From contig VLTN01000009.1 in assembly GCA_008330645.1 (NCBI GenBank), positions 248,001 to 312,000 of the forward strand: a stretch of 64,000 bases of DNA. The letters run 5' to 3'. Below, in pieces: positions 43,001-52,100 of the stretch; the first letter of the stretch is position 1; every line of letters starts with the position of its first letter. The DNA comes from Cafeteria roenbergensis. Taxonomy: Eukaryota; Sar; Bigyra; Bicosoecida; Cafeteriaceae. The notes below the pieces were generated by a model. That model was not told the DNA's origin and did not search any database. It saw only the letters and a program-made list of their open reading frames with translations. A program made the translations under genes and the position numbers.

Positions 43001-44182
43001 CGCGAATGAGGCGAGGACGTCCCGCTGAAGCCACCCGGGGGCCGGGAGCCTCCCATCCGGTCCGGCCTCGGGGCGCTCAAGGTGGGCGAAGAGCGGCCTG
43101 CTGCAGCGGTAGAATGACAGCGGCACGGGGACGTCGAAGCCCTGGTTGAGCGGCTCGTGGTTGGGGATGTCCCTTCCCTTCAGGACGGTCCTTGCAGCGG
43201 GAATCAGGTCCAGGCGGAGGGCCTTGTGGACGTCCCACGGCGGGCCGAATGAGCTCTTTGCCCGGACGGCCATGCCCGTCTCCGCCCGAGTCTGGTGGTC
43301 GCCCATGTCCCACACCAGGCCGTCCCGCCCGCCCTGCCACAGCTTCAGCCTGGCCAGCGCAGCGGCTTGCACTGGCAGGGAGGCGCACCCCGACGGAGCG
43401 CAGACGGTGTTGATCGCCGGGATGCGGACGCACGCCTCGGCCGGGTCGGTCGTTCGAAGAGGGTGGGCGAGCAGCAGCCGCATGAGCGACGCGTGAGCGG
43501 CACGGGGCGTGTGCGCGCCCTGGGTGGCCGCCGCGTTGTCAAAGGCCGCCCGCTTGGCGTCTTCCTCCGGGAAGAGCAGAAAGCGGAACGTCTGCACGGA
43601 CCCGCAGTGCGGCCGCTCGGCTGCCGGGGTCATGCACGGGTGCTCTCCGAACCGGCACTGGAAGCGGTTCACGACAGTCACCGCATAGGCATCGTCCACA
43701 ACCTTGACAAACTGCCGCCTGCCTTTCGGGGCGCTGAGTAGGTGCCTCAGGGCCTCGAGAGGGGCAACCACTCGGCCGGCAAAGGCGTCAGCGACTTGCT
43801 GCACGGCGCCCCCCCCCACCGGGACATGCGCCGACAGGGTGAACAACATCCGTCCCGCAGAAACGTTGGTCAGGAACAGGTCGGACGCGTGCTGCAGCCT
43901 GACGCACTTGCCAGCCCGCGTCTCCGAGCCCGTGGGCAAGGCCAGGGCCAAGCATACGACCGGCGCCATCCCGGCCTCCACTGCCTCCGCGAGGCGTTTC
44001 GTCCCCCGCGCGCCGGCGGACAGCACGATCGGTAGACGGGCGGCACTCGAAGTAATCGACCCGTTCACGGGAAAGGCCAGAAACGGGCGGAGCACGGGGT
44101 CGGCGTGCAGCGACGCGGCCGCCAGCGCGGCAAGCCCGAGCAGGCAGCCCCAAGCCCCTCTGCCCGACCCGCCCAGGAGCAT
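40091..44182 (-). CDS. double glycosyltransferase: exostosin (GT47) plus GT34 domain
   Basis: A single exon of 1363 residues from ATG 44182. It begins with a hydrophobic segment, CLLGLAALAAASLHADP (about 13-29), a signal peptide or type II anchor, so it is a Golgi or ER lumenal enzyme. The first domain, about 180-620, is exostosin-like: RFAFAPAGEGTHSYRLLEAL then RDGAVPVMLCSAALPFDEII (about 505-545), the family's nucleotide-sugar site. An Ala-rich linker, about 640-1080, follows. The second domain, about 1100-1350, resembles GT34 (GMA12/MNN10, xylosyltransferase): VAIVTLCAYDSSR, the DCD metal motif (D1176, D1178) in WVAWVDCDSFFTNFSL, then SLNTGVLLLRRSPEG and HPWWEQAAFIDAL. Sugars and acceptor are unknown. 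Having both may let one enzyme build a disaccharide. It shares a promoter with the globin gene. Confidence 0.85.
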   Translation of the reverse strand: MLLGGSGRGAWGCLLGLAALAAASLHADPVLRPFLAFPVNGSITSSAARLPIVLSAGARGTKRLAEAVEAGMAPVVCLALALPTGSETRAGKCVRLQHASDLFLTNVSAGRMLFTLSAHVPVGGGAVQQVADAFAGRVVAPLEALRHLLSAPKGRRQFVKVVDDAYAVTVVNRFQCRFGEHPCMTPAAERPHCGSVQTFRFLLFPEEDAKRAAFDNAAATQGAHTPRAAHASLMRLLLAHPLRTTDPAEACVRIPAINTVCAPSGCASLPVQAAALARLKLWQGGRDGLVWDMGDHQTRAETGMAVRAKSSFGPPWDVHKALRLDLIPAARTVLKGRDIPNHEPLNQGFDVPVPLSFYRCSRPLFAHLERPEAGPDGRLPAPGWLQRDVLASFAGGLYGLEEVGHPASVRVTLARVADALELEQHAGNSTAAGARGSPGQRLPLPVVVRGACDTRGTPLCDGTIKSMPIVSLPECERWSARIDSEALAMRRSRAFDSGVDRDRFDQLIRRSRFAFAPAGEGTHSYRLLEALRDGAVPVMLCSAALPFDEIIDWSRVAVVHTDDCSAEGLRRLVDRLSAVSREEWEGMQAAGRDAFERYLATPQRHVDATFITLAGRFRAAAKRQGAQALLAGDETTEAAAAGTLLSRRGWAATRALGLARPLPLALRPESQFESGAPDGPRSHADADRDGVASPPPAPGVPSGPRELAWAEGEAVAPPTCTAVLELLPPALHPTRDQGPSLSASLLAQLATTEPDSLLRALCEGLGPGQGLRSSAWFEALHSFVDMRSASAAFFRGQAGSSMQAMLALRDALGIAASTTARLLVKAVRTCTPTAAQRAARRAPAAAVMFLAGDAFHVGCRPREAATAMHAAIVLATTPEPAPEAKAAAEDGFWRAGEDAQARPDVPVLDAEWEPAPQPALPWISTDDVVSGLQMTTASLQALLRAGAAAMWERGAVPFAPWWAPLPAEATAPLPAVLGIAAGAEQAWPRGEAAAVRSGGEWGEWAERVGGEAAGRVLPVLPEPRVSWPAAGATRSGFVAAWERLRLSAEAAGPGWDPAEPWIRASREAHLARDGSAPPPHAQCLLDGSCSVAAPPPQQARWPAARVAIVTLCAYDSSRTSITARSMANRLAYCGRHGYHCVLETSRQPGHDWPPAWDKVHLLRQHQDAAEWVAWVDCDSFFTNFSLPLEGVLARAGALGPPEEAEAGGAAEERGVVLVASEDGASLNTGVLLLRRSPEGARLLEEVWAAAEAGYGEHPWWEQAAFIDALTLGRAADELDGRMVMLPQGAINGYAPELAAKFNWNGRPLHALWRRGDLIVSFSGCARMTGSSDTCESLLAAADSEWRLAQRADVLASSPAAPSP

Positions 44183-44374
44183 GCCGGGTCGACCTGGGCG
44201 CGCCCCCCCAGTGCTGGCGCCCGGTGCGCCGCTCAGCGCATCGACGGCCGCCAGGGCTCAGCAGAGCCCGCTGCGACTGGCCGTCGACCGTCCACGGAAG
44301 CAGTGCGAACTGCACCGGGCGTCGAGCGGGGCGCGAGCAGCACTCGGGCTGCTTCCTGCCGCCAGCCCGCCGCC
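44183..44374. promoter_or_regulatory. divergent promoter between glycosyltransferase and globin genes
   Basis: 192 bp between opposed ATGs; GC-rich throughout, with no AT-rich element. Confidence 0.55.
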
Positions 44375-45774
44375 ATGGGCGCCTTGTGCTCCTCTGCAGG
44401 GGCCGGAAGCGTCACGTTGGCCGACGCCATGCCGCCCTTCTACGTGCCCAACGCGGTTGTGGACGACCGGCAACTGGTGAGCGCCTCGCCGGCGGCCGGC
44501 CGGCCGCGCGCCAGCCCTCGGCCGCAGCCCCCTGCGCGCGCCCCGCCCGCCAAGCAAGCGCGTGGCTCGCCCCCCCCCGTTTCCCGCCGCGCAGGCGATC
44601 ATCCGGCGGACCTGGTGAGCCACTGCGGCTGGAGTTGACCTGACGACACGTGCGGTGGCACGACTGCCACCGGTCCAACTCCACATGTCACTGCCGTCCT
44701 TCGCAGGCACCTGATCGTCGACGAGGCCGACTCCGAGGCCGGCTTTGCAGATTCGAGGCTTGCCGCGAGCCGCGTCGTGACGTTCTACGACAGGTGAGGT
44801 TGCTGCTCGCCGGGACAGCAGCTGCTGCACTTCATGTCGCCTCTTGCTTTGCCGCAGCTACGGGCATCAGAGGAGCTCGTCCGGCGCTTGCGGCGAGCGA
44901 GATTGCCCACTGATGGCTGGTGCACACCGCGTCCCACCGGCGCCCCCCCCGCACCCACCCCCCGCGCAGCTTTTACACGCACCTGTTCGAAATCGAGCCA
45001 AGCTGCAAGCCGCTCTTTCGCAACAGCCTCAAAAGCCAAGGGCGCGCCCTGGTGAAGATGATCCAGCTCGCCGTGTCCGTGAGTGCCCGAGCGCGAGGGC
45101 CTCGTGTGCGATTCCCTGATGTTGCTTGGCCTGCTGGTCGGGGTCGCTTGGCCTGTCCCGGGGTCACTGTCCCGCGACGAAGTCTCGCCGCGCTTCTTCC
45201 TTCGCAGTTGCTCGGCACCGGAAACGTGGAAGGGCTGACGGCTCAGCTCAAGCAGCTCTCGGCGCGCCACGTGACATACGGAGTGCACCCGTACCACTAC
45301 TCGCCCGTGGGCTTGTGCATCCTGCACGCGTTTGAGAAGACCATCCCCGAGGAGGAGTGGGACGATGAGGCCAAGAAGGCGTGGATCAACGTGTACTCGC
45401 TCATCTGCCAGGTGATGATCCCCGTCGCGGTGGAAGGCTGGTTCGCCAAGGCGGAGATTGCTCCCACGCAGGTCTTGGTCAGCGAACCTGTCGGGGAGTT
45501 CGTGCCCCGGCGAGCCCGAAGCAGCGACGCCAAAACGGTTGGCTCCGACCGCGAGGGCACCGGCAGCGTCCGCCCCGTTGCCGTGTCCGACCACGCAATG
45601 CGGTCGCGTGGCTCCGCGGACACCGACGCTCGCGACGACCCCGAGGAGGTCCACGAGGGAAGGTCCAGCGCCGCTGCTGCTGCTGGCGCCTCGAGCGGCA
45701 GCGCCGCGGTGGCTGCGGCGCCGACCGCGCAACGCCCGCCGAGCGCCACCCGTTCTCAGAACAGCTGCACCTAG
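44375..45774 (+). CDS. globin with N-terminal acylation motif
   Basis: Five exons, 44375-44476, 44595-44614 (20 bases), 44707-44793, 44970-45078 and 45208-45774, with introns of 118, 92, 176 and 129 bp, give 294 residues. The joined globin fold runs about 35-185: helix A AIIRRTWHLI; FYTHLFEIEPSCKPLFRNSL with CD1 Phe86; distal Gln93 (SLKSQGRALVKM); proximal His127 (LSARHVTYGVHPYHYSPVGL); then the H-helix region AWINVYSLICQ. Gln at E7 and the HVTYGVHPYHYSPVG block resemble flavohaemoglobin and single-domain globins. No FAD/NAD domain follows, only about 110 disordered residues. The N-terminus MGALCSS fits N-myristoylation (Gly2, Ser6) with palmitoylation (Cys5), so membrane attachment is likely, as in globin X. 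Oxygen, NO or redox signalling is inference. Confidence 0.85.
44595..44614 (+). other. 20-base microexon of the globin gene
   Basis: Flanked by GCGCAG and GTGAGC. It encodes AIIRRT and two bases of the Trp codon of helix A. The next exon supplies the third base. Confidence 0.7.
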
Positions 45775-46109
45775 CGTCCCTCACCGACCGCTTCGCTGCA
45801 TTGTCCCGCTTCCTTTCAGACAAGAGTGAGTGAGCGAGGGAGACGGAAGCTCTTGCGTCTGTGTATGCTTGGTGCGTGAGTGCTTGGTGCGTGGCGGCAC
45901 GCGGCTTCTTGGTGCGCATGTGGTTCTCTTATTTTGTGCTTGCCACGGACACCGGCAGCCGCGCGCGCGTCTGGCTCCACCAAACGCGTTTCGCACTCGA
46001 CGCAAACGAACCCAATTTAAGCAAAGCGCGAAGCAGGCCCAGGGGATATCGGGGCCAGCCATCAACGACAGCAGAGCGCGCACCCCAATCCGACCCCCAT
46101 GGCTGGCGC
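45775..46109. other. convergent intergenic region
   Basis: 335 bp between the globin and double-C2 gene stops. It includes a comparatively AT-rich stretch (CCCAATTTAAGCAAAGCG, about 46011) that may belong to a 3' processing region. No gene was seen. Confidence 0.5.
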
Positions 46110-49100
46110 TCACGGGGAGCCGTCCGCCTTGAGCGAGCGGCGAACCCGAGCAAGTATCGCATCGATTGCAGACTCTGCCTCGTCGCGCTCTGGCGAGTCC
46201 GCCTGCGCAAGCATGCGTTCGAGCCGACTCTGCACCTGGGAGGAGTAGTCGCTGCCCGGCGACGCTGCTGCTGAGGCGAGGAGGTCGCGAGCCGTCGTGC
46301 CTGGGCGAGGGGACGGCGTGGCAAGCGGTGCCGCCTGCCTGCGCCCCGCCCCGTCATCAGGACTGGAGAGCTCGCCGGCCGCGCGCGCCGAGTCCTGCAT
46401 GAGCCACTGACGCGCGCGGGCGCGAACGCGCTCGTCCGGCGAGGCGGGAGCGGCGCGGTCGGCTCGTTGGGGAGGGCGGGAGACACTCTTGGCCCGCCGG
46501 GACGACGGGGGGTGGTGGGGCTGGCCGTCCTTCGAGTCGTTCGCGGCAGCCGCGCGAGCCGCGCCGCGCGAAACCGCCCGGCGAGCCGCCTGAGGCCTTG
46601 CGCGGCTGCCAGCAGATGAGCTCTTGCTGGGAGAGCCGCGGAGCACTGTCTGAAGCCTGCTCAGAATGGAGTCACTGCCTTGTCGCTGAGCCGAGCTCCC
46701 GGCTCGCTGCGCAGCCTGCCCGCGGCCTTCGCGCTCCCTCAGCGGCCGCTCGTCCTCGGATGGTCGGCCCTGCAAGTCAGCCACCTGCTGCTCCGCTCGC
46801 GAAGTCAGCTCAACTGCCGCGGCGGTCGCGCTGGAGCCCCTGGCGCGGCGCGGGGCAGGCGGCTCGTCCTTGGCGCGGCGGGGCTCAATGTCTCCCGCAT
46901 GCGCCGCTGCCAGCCTGGTCTCGAGCGCCGCCCCGTAGGGGGCGGCCCGCAGCGCCTCAGTGAGGAACTTGCGCACCACGGGGGCGGGCGTGTTCCTGGC
47001 CGCAAAGAGCCGCTGGACGTCCTTCCGAGCATCCGCGAGCCGCTGCCCGTCGCGCGCCAGCCGCATGGCCGCGGCGGTGGCAGCTTCCGCGGCCTTGATG
47101 CGCACCTGAAGAGCCTCCGCTTCGCGCTGCTGGGCAGCAATGGTGGCTGTGACCGCCTCCAGCCTGCGCTCGGTGGGCGACTTGTCCAGTTTCATCCACT
47201 GGCCGCCTCGCAGCGACCGCTCCTGCTGCTCCACTTCCGCTTCTGCAGCGGCAACCTCCGCGTCCAGCTGCTCGTTTAGCCGCCTGAGGCGAGCCTCGCC
47301 CACTTCAGATGACTCGACCACTGCCTCCGTCTCCGCGCGCACAACGTCGGCGGCAAGCCTCGCCGCCACGGCCTTTTCGGAGCTGTCCAGCGGGGCCGCC
47401 AGCTCTGCCACCGCTGCCTCACCCTTGAGGTCGCTTCGCCGCTCGGCGTTGGCCACGGCCTCGGCCAGCGCCACGACCTTGGCCTGCTGCGACGCCATGA
47501 TGTTCGCGACGGCCTCCTTCATGCGGTCCAGGTCCCCGGAGAGGCGCGAGTGCTTGTCCTTCAGGTCGCGGTCCACGGCCATGCGCTTGGCAAGCACGGG
47601 GACGACCTTGCGGATGTGTTCCAGCACGGCCTCGCGCTCCTGCCGCGCGCGCTCCTCGCCGCCGGCACACGCAGCCTCCGCAGTGTCCCTCAGCGCGACC
47701 CCCAGCTGCTCGAACGAGCGGCGCAGGTGGGACGTCCCGACCGCCGCGTCGGCTGCGCCGTCGACGCGCGCCTCGCTGAGCAGGGACCGGGCCTGCCGCG
47801 CGTACAGCTCGGCGTCCTGCAAGGGCATGTCTGCGATGATGCGGCCGCGCTCGGCGCCGTCCCGGCCGTTGCTACCCAGCCGGCCGCCGGTCTGCCCCAC
47901 GACGTCCACCTCCACCGCCGACGCCTCGGCCAGCGCGATGAGCAGGTGGCGCCGGCAGAGGGCCAGGTCCTGTCTCAGCGTCAGCACAGGCACGCGCTGG
48001 GCCGCGAGCGCGACCCGCGCGGCGTGCAGGCCGCAGCCAAGCACCGCCTCGACAAAGGAGCGCATCCTGAAGGCCTCCAGCGCCGACGACAGCTGGGCTT
48101 GCTGCTGGCGGACGTGGTCCAGGCCCCGCTGCAGCGAGCTGCGGAGGTGGCGGTCGCCTGATCCGGAGGCAAGGGAGGCACGCATCTCGTTCAGCCTGGT
48201 CTCCAGCGTGGCTGCGCGGCGCGTGAGCAGTCTGCCGGCCTCCTGGGCGGCGGCTTCCACGGCCGCCGCCCTCTCCTCGAGGTCTTGCGCGGTTGGCTGC
48301 GTCTGCCTCGTGCGCCCGGGCCCGGCGCCCACGGCGCGCTTCACGAAGGCGGTGATGCTGCAGCTATCGCTGTGCCTGGCCTCGGCCTCGTCGAGCTCCG
48401 TGAAGCCCGAATCCGCAGGAAGCTGCGGCAAGTCCGCGGCCCAGCGAAGCAAGCCAAGCACGCCGCCGTGGGCGCGGCGCTCGCGCTTCAGCATTGCCGC
48501 AGCAACGTCCCTAACTGTGGAAACGACGGCGGCCGCGTCCGGGTCGAGCTCCATGGAGGCAGGCACGGGCGGCAGCACTGCCAAGGAGGGCGAATGCTCG
48601 GCAGCAACGCCAGCTCTGGCCTCCGGCGAGCTCGCGGGCTTGGGAGTCCACGACGTCGCCTCGCTGAAAGCTGCCACGATGAGGCGGGCCGCTTGAAGGG
48701 CCTTCTCGGTCTCGTCAGCGCTTCTCGCCGCTGGCGCGTGTGGCCGCGAACTGGGGCTGTGGCCCTCGGCATCGCTCTCGCTCTGGGCATCGCCCTCGCC
48801 CTCGCCCGCGGCATCGCCCTCACCCTCACTCTCGCCCTTGGCTGCGGCAGCAGACGCCTCAGCCGTGCTGGCGCCGCTGGCATCCGCGCCACTCGCATCC
48901 AGACCTGGCATTGCTGCCAGGGCCGCGGCGGCGCGCTTCAGCACCCGAACAGCGAGGAGCGCTCCCATGGTCCTCACCGGAAGCACCGCCGCCGAGGAGC
49001 TGGCCTCATCAGAGCTCTCTGGGGCCTCTTCACTGGAACCGGGAAGGAATTTTGCAATTCGGTTTCGCGAGGCTGCCTCCTGCCCGTCACTGGCAGGGGC

Positions 49101-52100
49101 CAAGTCCAGCGGGCCGAGCAGGGCGTGCATGGCGTGGGTCCACGGGCTTGGGGCAGCAGCACCTGCCGAGGGCTGCCCTGAGGACTTGTCGTCGCCAGGC
49201 GCGGAGCCGGGCGCACCTGCGCTCGGAGCGGGCGGCGTCTGCGTCTGGCGAGTTGGCGCTGAAGCATCTGTTTTCCACTGCGAGCCAGCGGACACGCTGC
49301 GCCGCTTGCCGCCGAGCGGGTGCCTGCGGCTCACAACGAAGGCCCGCCCCGCGTTGCGGGAACCAGGCTGCTGCTGTTGGCTCCTCGTCGCAAGAGCGGG
49401 CGGAGAGGCAGCTGCGCGGCCGGTTGGCCCTGCCGGCGTACCGGCGGGAGCTTCTGCGGCGCCGTCGCTGTCGCTTGCCGAGTCGTCCTCCGACCCAGGG
49501 GCGTCGACTTGAGAAGCGAAGGGAACGGCGCCACTGTCGACGGCGCTGAGCAGCCTTGCGCCGGCCGCGTCCAGCTCACCCACAGAGCTCTGTAGGTGCA
49601 GAAGGCTCCTCTCCCACCCGTCAAGCGTGTTCGCGTCAACGGCAGGAGGGGGCATGCGAAGCGCTCCCTGCTTGGCCGAGGGCGCGAACGCCGTGCCAAT
49701 GGCCCCGATCTCTCCGGCGGGGGCTGGGCGGATGCGAGGAGGCGTGGCTGCTCCGTGCGTGCCGCCGGGCCGGCTCTGCAGGGGCGGTCTGCCTTGCATG
49801 CGCTCGCCAGCCCACCCGCCGCTTGGGACGGCCCCCTCGTTGGACACAAGGATGCGCGACCGGTAGGTCGAGCCTGCCCACTGGTCCAACGCCTCCTCGC
49901 CAGAGGCTGCCGCCGGCGGAGTCTGCTGCCTGCCAGCGGAGGACGGCGACGGCGGCGTGGGCACCGCTGCGATGGCAGCGAGGGTCGGGGACATGGGCGC
50001 CTTGCGGTGGCTTCCTGGGGAGGAGGAAGCGCCCCTCGGCGGCGTGGGCCGGGAGCCGTTGGGTCTGTCCCCGCTAGGGCTGCTGTCTGACGTGCCGATG
50101 CGCGCTAGGCGAACTGCAGAGGCCGGGCGGGGCCCAGCAGGGGGTGGGTGGGCGCGCATGCGCGAGCCACTTGCCGCGAGAGCCGCTGCCGCCTCCGCAC
50201 TGGGCGAAGACACCGTCGCAGCCGGGGCCGACGCTCGAGGGGGAGTCGCCCTCGCCACGCTCGTCGCGGAGCCAGCGCGCTGCCAGGCCAACATCGTGGC
50301 GTCAGCCTGGATGTCTCGGAAGCGGACGCCTGTGGCCGGGTCCTCGAGCCCCGGCGACGGGCTGCGCTCCGGCGTGAGGGACGAGGGCACGGGGCCGCGC
50401 ATTGCTGGGCCGGCAGAACCGGACGCTTCGTGCTGGCCGCCGCTCCCCTGCCTCGAGGATGAGACGGGGTCTGGCTCGCGGGCACTTGCCTCTCGCTGCA
50501 GCTGCTCGTCTGCGGCGGCCATGGCGGCCCCGTACCGGTCAACTGGGAACAGAGACGCAGCCGCGCCCCTTGCCGGCTCCCACAGCGCAAACTGGGGGCG
50601 CGCGGAGTCCTTGGCTGGCTCCGTTGCGGGGGACTTGGCGGGAGCAGAGGCCACGGGCGCTCCGGCCCCGGGCGAATGCGAGGCGTCCCGGGGGTCTGCC
50701 GGTGGGTTCTTCCTGGCCTCGTCATCCGATGATCCGCTGGCCCCTGCCACCGAGCGAGGCGCTGTGGGCGCAGGCGCAGCGTCCTCCTTCTCCTGGTGCG
50801 GTGCGTCGGCAACAGGCAAAGCTGGCGGCAGCTGCTTCTTGGGCCTGGCAGCGGCGCGGCCGCTTGCGCCCCCGAGCAGCGACCCGGGCATGCCCGTGCC
50901 GCGCCGGGGTGCCTTCTTGGGTGGCATTGTGGGCATGGAGCGCGAGGCGCGCATGGGCTGCTGCGACGGCTCTCCCTCGCCTGGAGCGATGCTCGAACCC
51001 GCGGCTGGGACGCCTGGAGTAGGCTTGCTGGGGCTGCTTGCGGCCTCGGTGCTGGAATGCGTCCGGGTGGCAGGCTCCTTCGCGGCGGTAGGCGACGGCT
51101 TGTCTGGCCGCGATGGCGAGCTGGCAGCCGTTGGCGAAGCCTCGCTTGTCGAGGCAGGCGCGGCCCTCGCAGTCTTGCTCGTGGTGGGGGCTGCATCCGG
51201 TGCAGCAGGCTCGCGCGGCGCGGCAGCTTCTGGCTCGGGGGAGGCGCCTGTGTCCTCTTTTGCCTTTGCTGGAGGAGTTGGTTGGGCTGGTTGGGAGCCA
51301 GGGGTCCCAGCTTGCGCGGAGGAGTCTGCGAGACCCGCAGCAGAAGCTTCCGGGTCCGCTGCAGAGGCGGGGCGCTCCTGTGGGTCCTCCTCTGCCTTGG
51401 GCGTGGAGCCGGGGCTGCTGCCTGGAGGGCGTGGCGGGGGACTCGGTGCCTTGGGAGTAAGGCGCGGGGGAGGGCGCGGGGCAATGGAGCGCCTGGAAGG
51501 CTTGCGAGGGCCGATGGCGCCCGGGCTTGGCTTGGTGGGCCCGGACGACGGTGGCTGCTTCGAGTCTGTCGCGTCCGCTGCTCCGGCTTGCTTGGCCGGC
51601 GGCTTGCCGCCTGCCAAGGGCACCTTAGGGCTCGGCTTGCCAGACGCGCTGGCGGCGCCTGGGCTCGCCTTCTGCGGGGAAGCTGCTCCGTCCGACCCAG
51701 CGGGCTTGGGCTGAGTCGGAGCTTTGGGCTTGGAAGGCACGGATGGGCCTTTTCGTCCTGCCGAGGGGCTGGGGCGAGTCGGGCCCTGCCCGCTCGGGCT
51801 GGGGCGCACTGGGCCGGCTGGCTTGGGCTTGGCGTCGGCGGCTGCGCCACCTGGCTTGACCACGGCGGGAGAGGCCTTCTTTGCGGCGGGCGTCGGCGAC
51901 GAGGCGGGCTTGACCGGTTTGGGGGCCGGCGTGAGCCTAGCCGGCTTGAGAATGGTGGCCTTGGGAGCAGGCACCGCGTCGGCCCCGCCAGCCTCCAGAG
52001 CCTCGGCAAGCTGCTGCTTCTGCTGCTTGGTCGCAATGAAGGACATGGAAGGCTTGCCAGGTTTGGCCACGGCGCCATTCGATGCAAGCCCCCGCGACGG

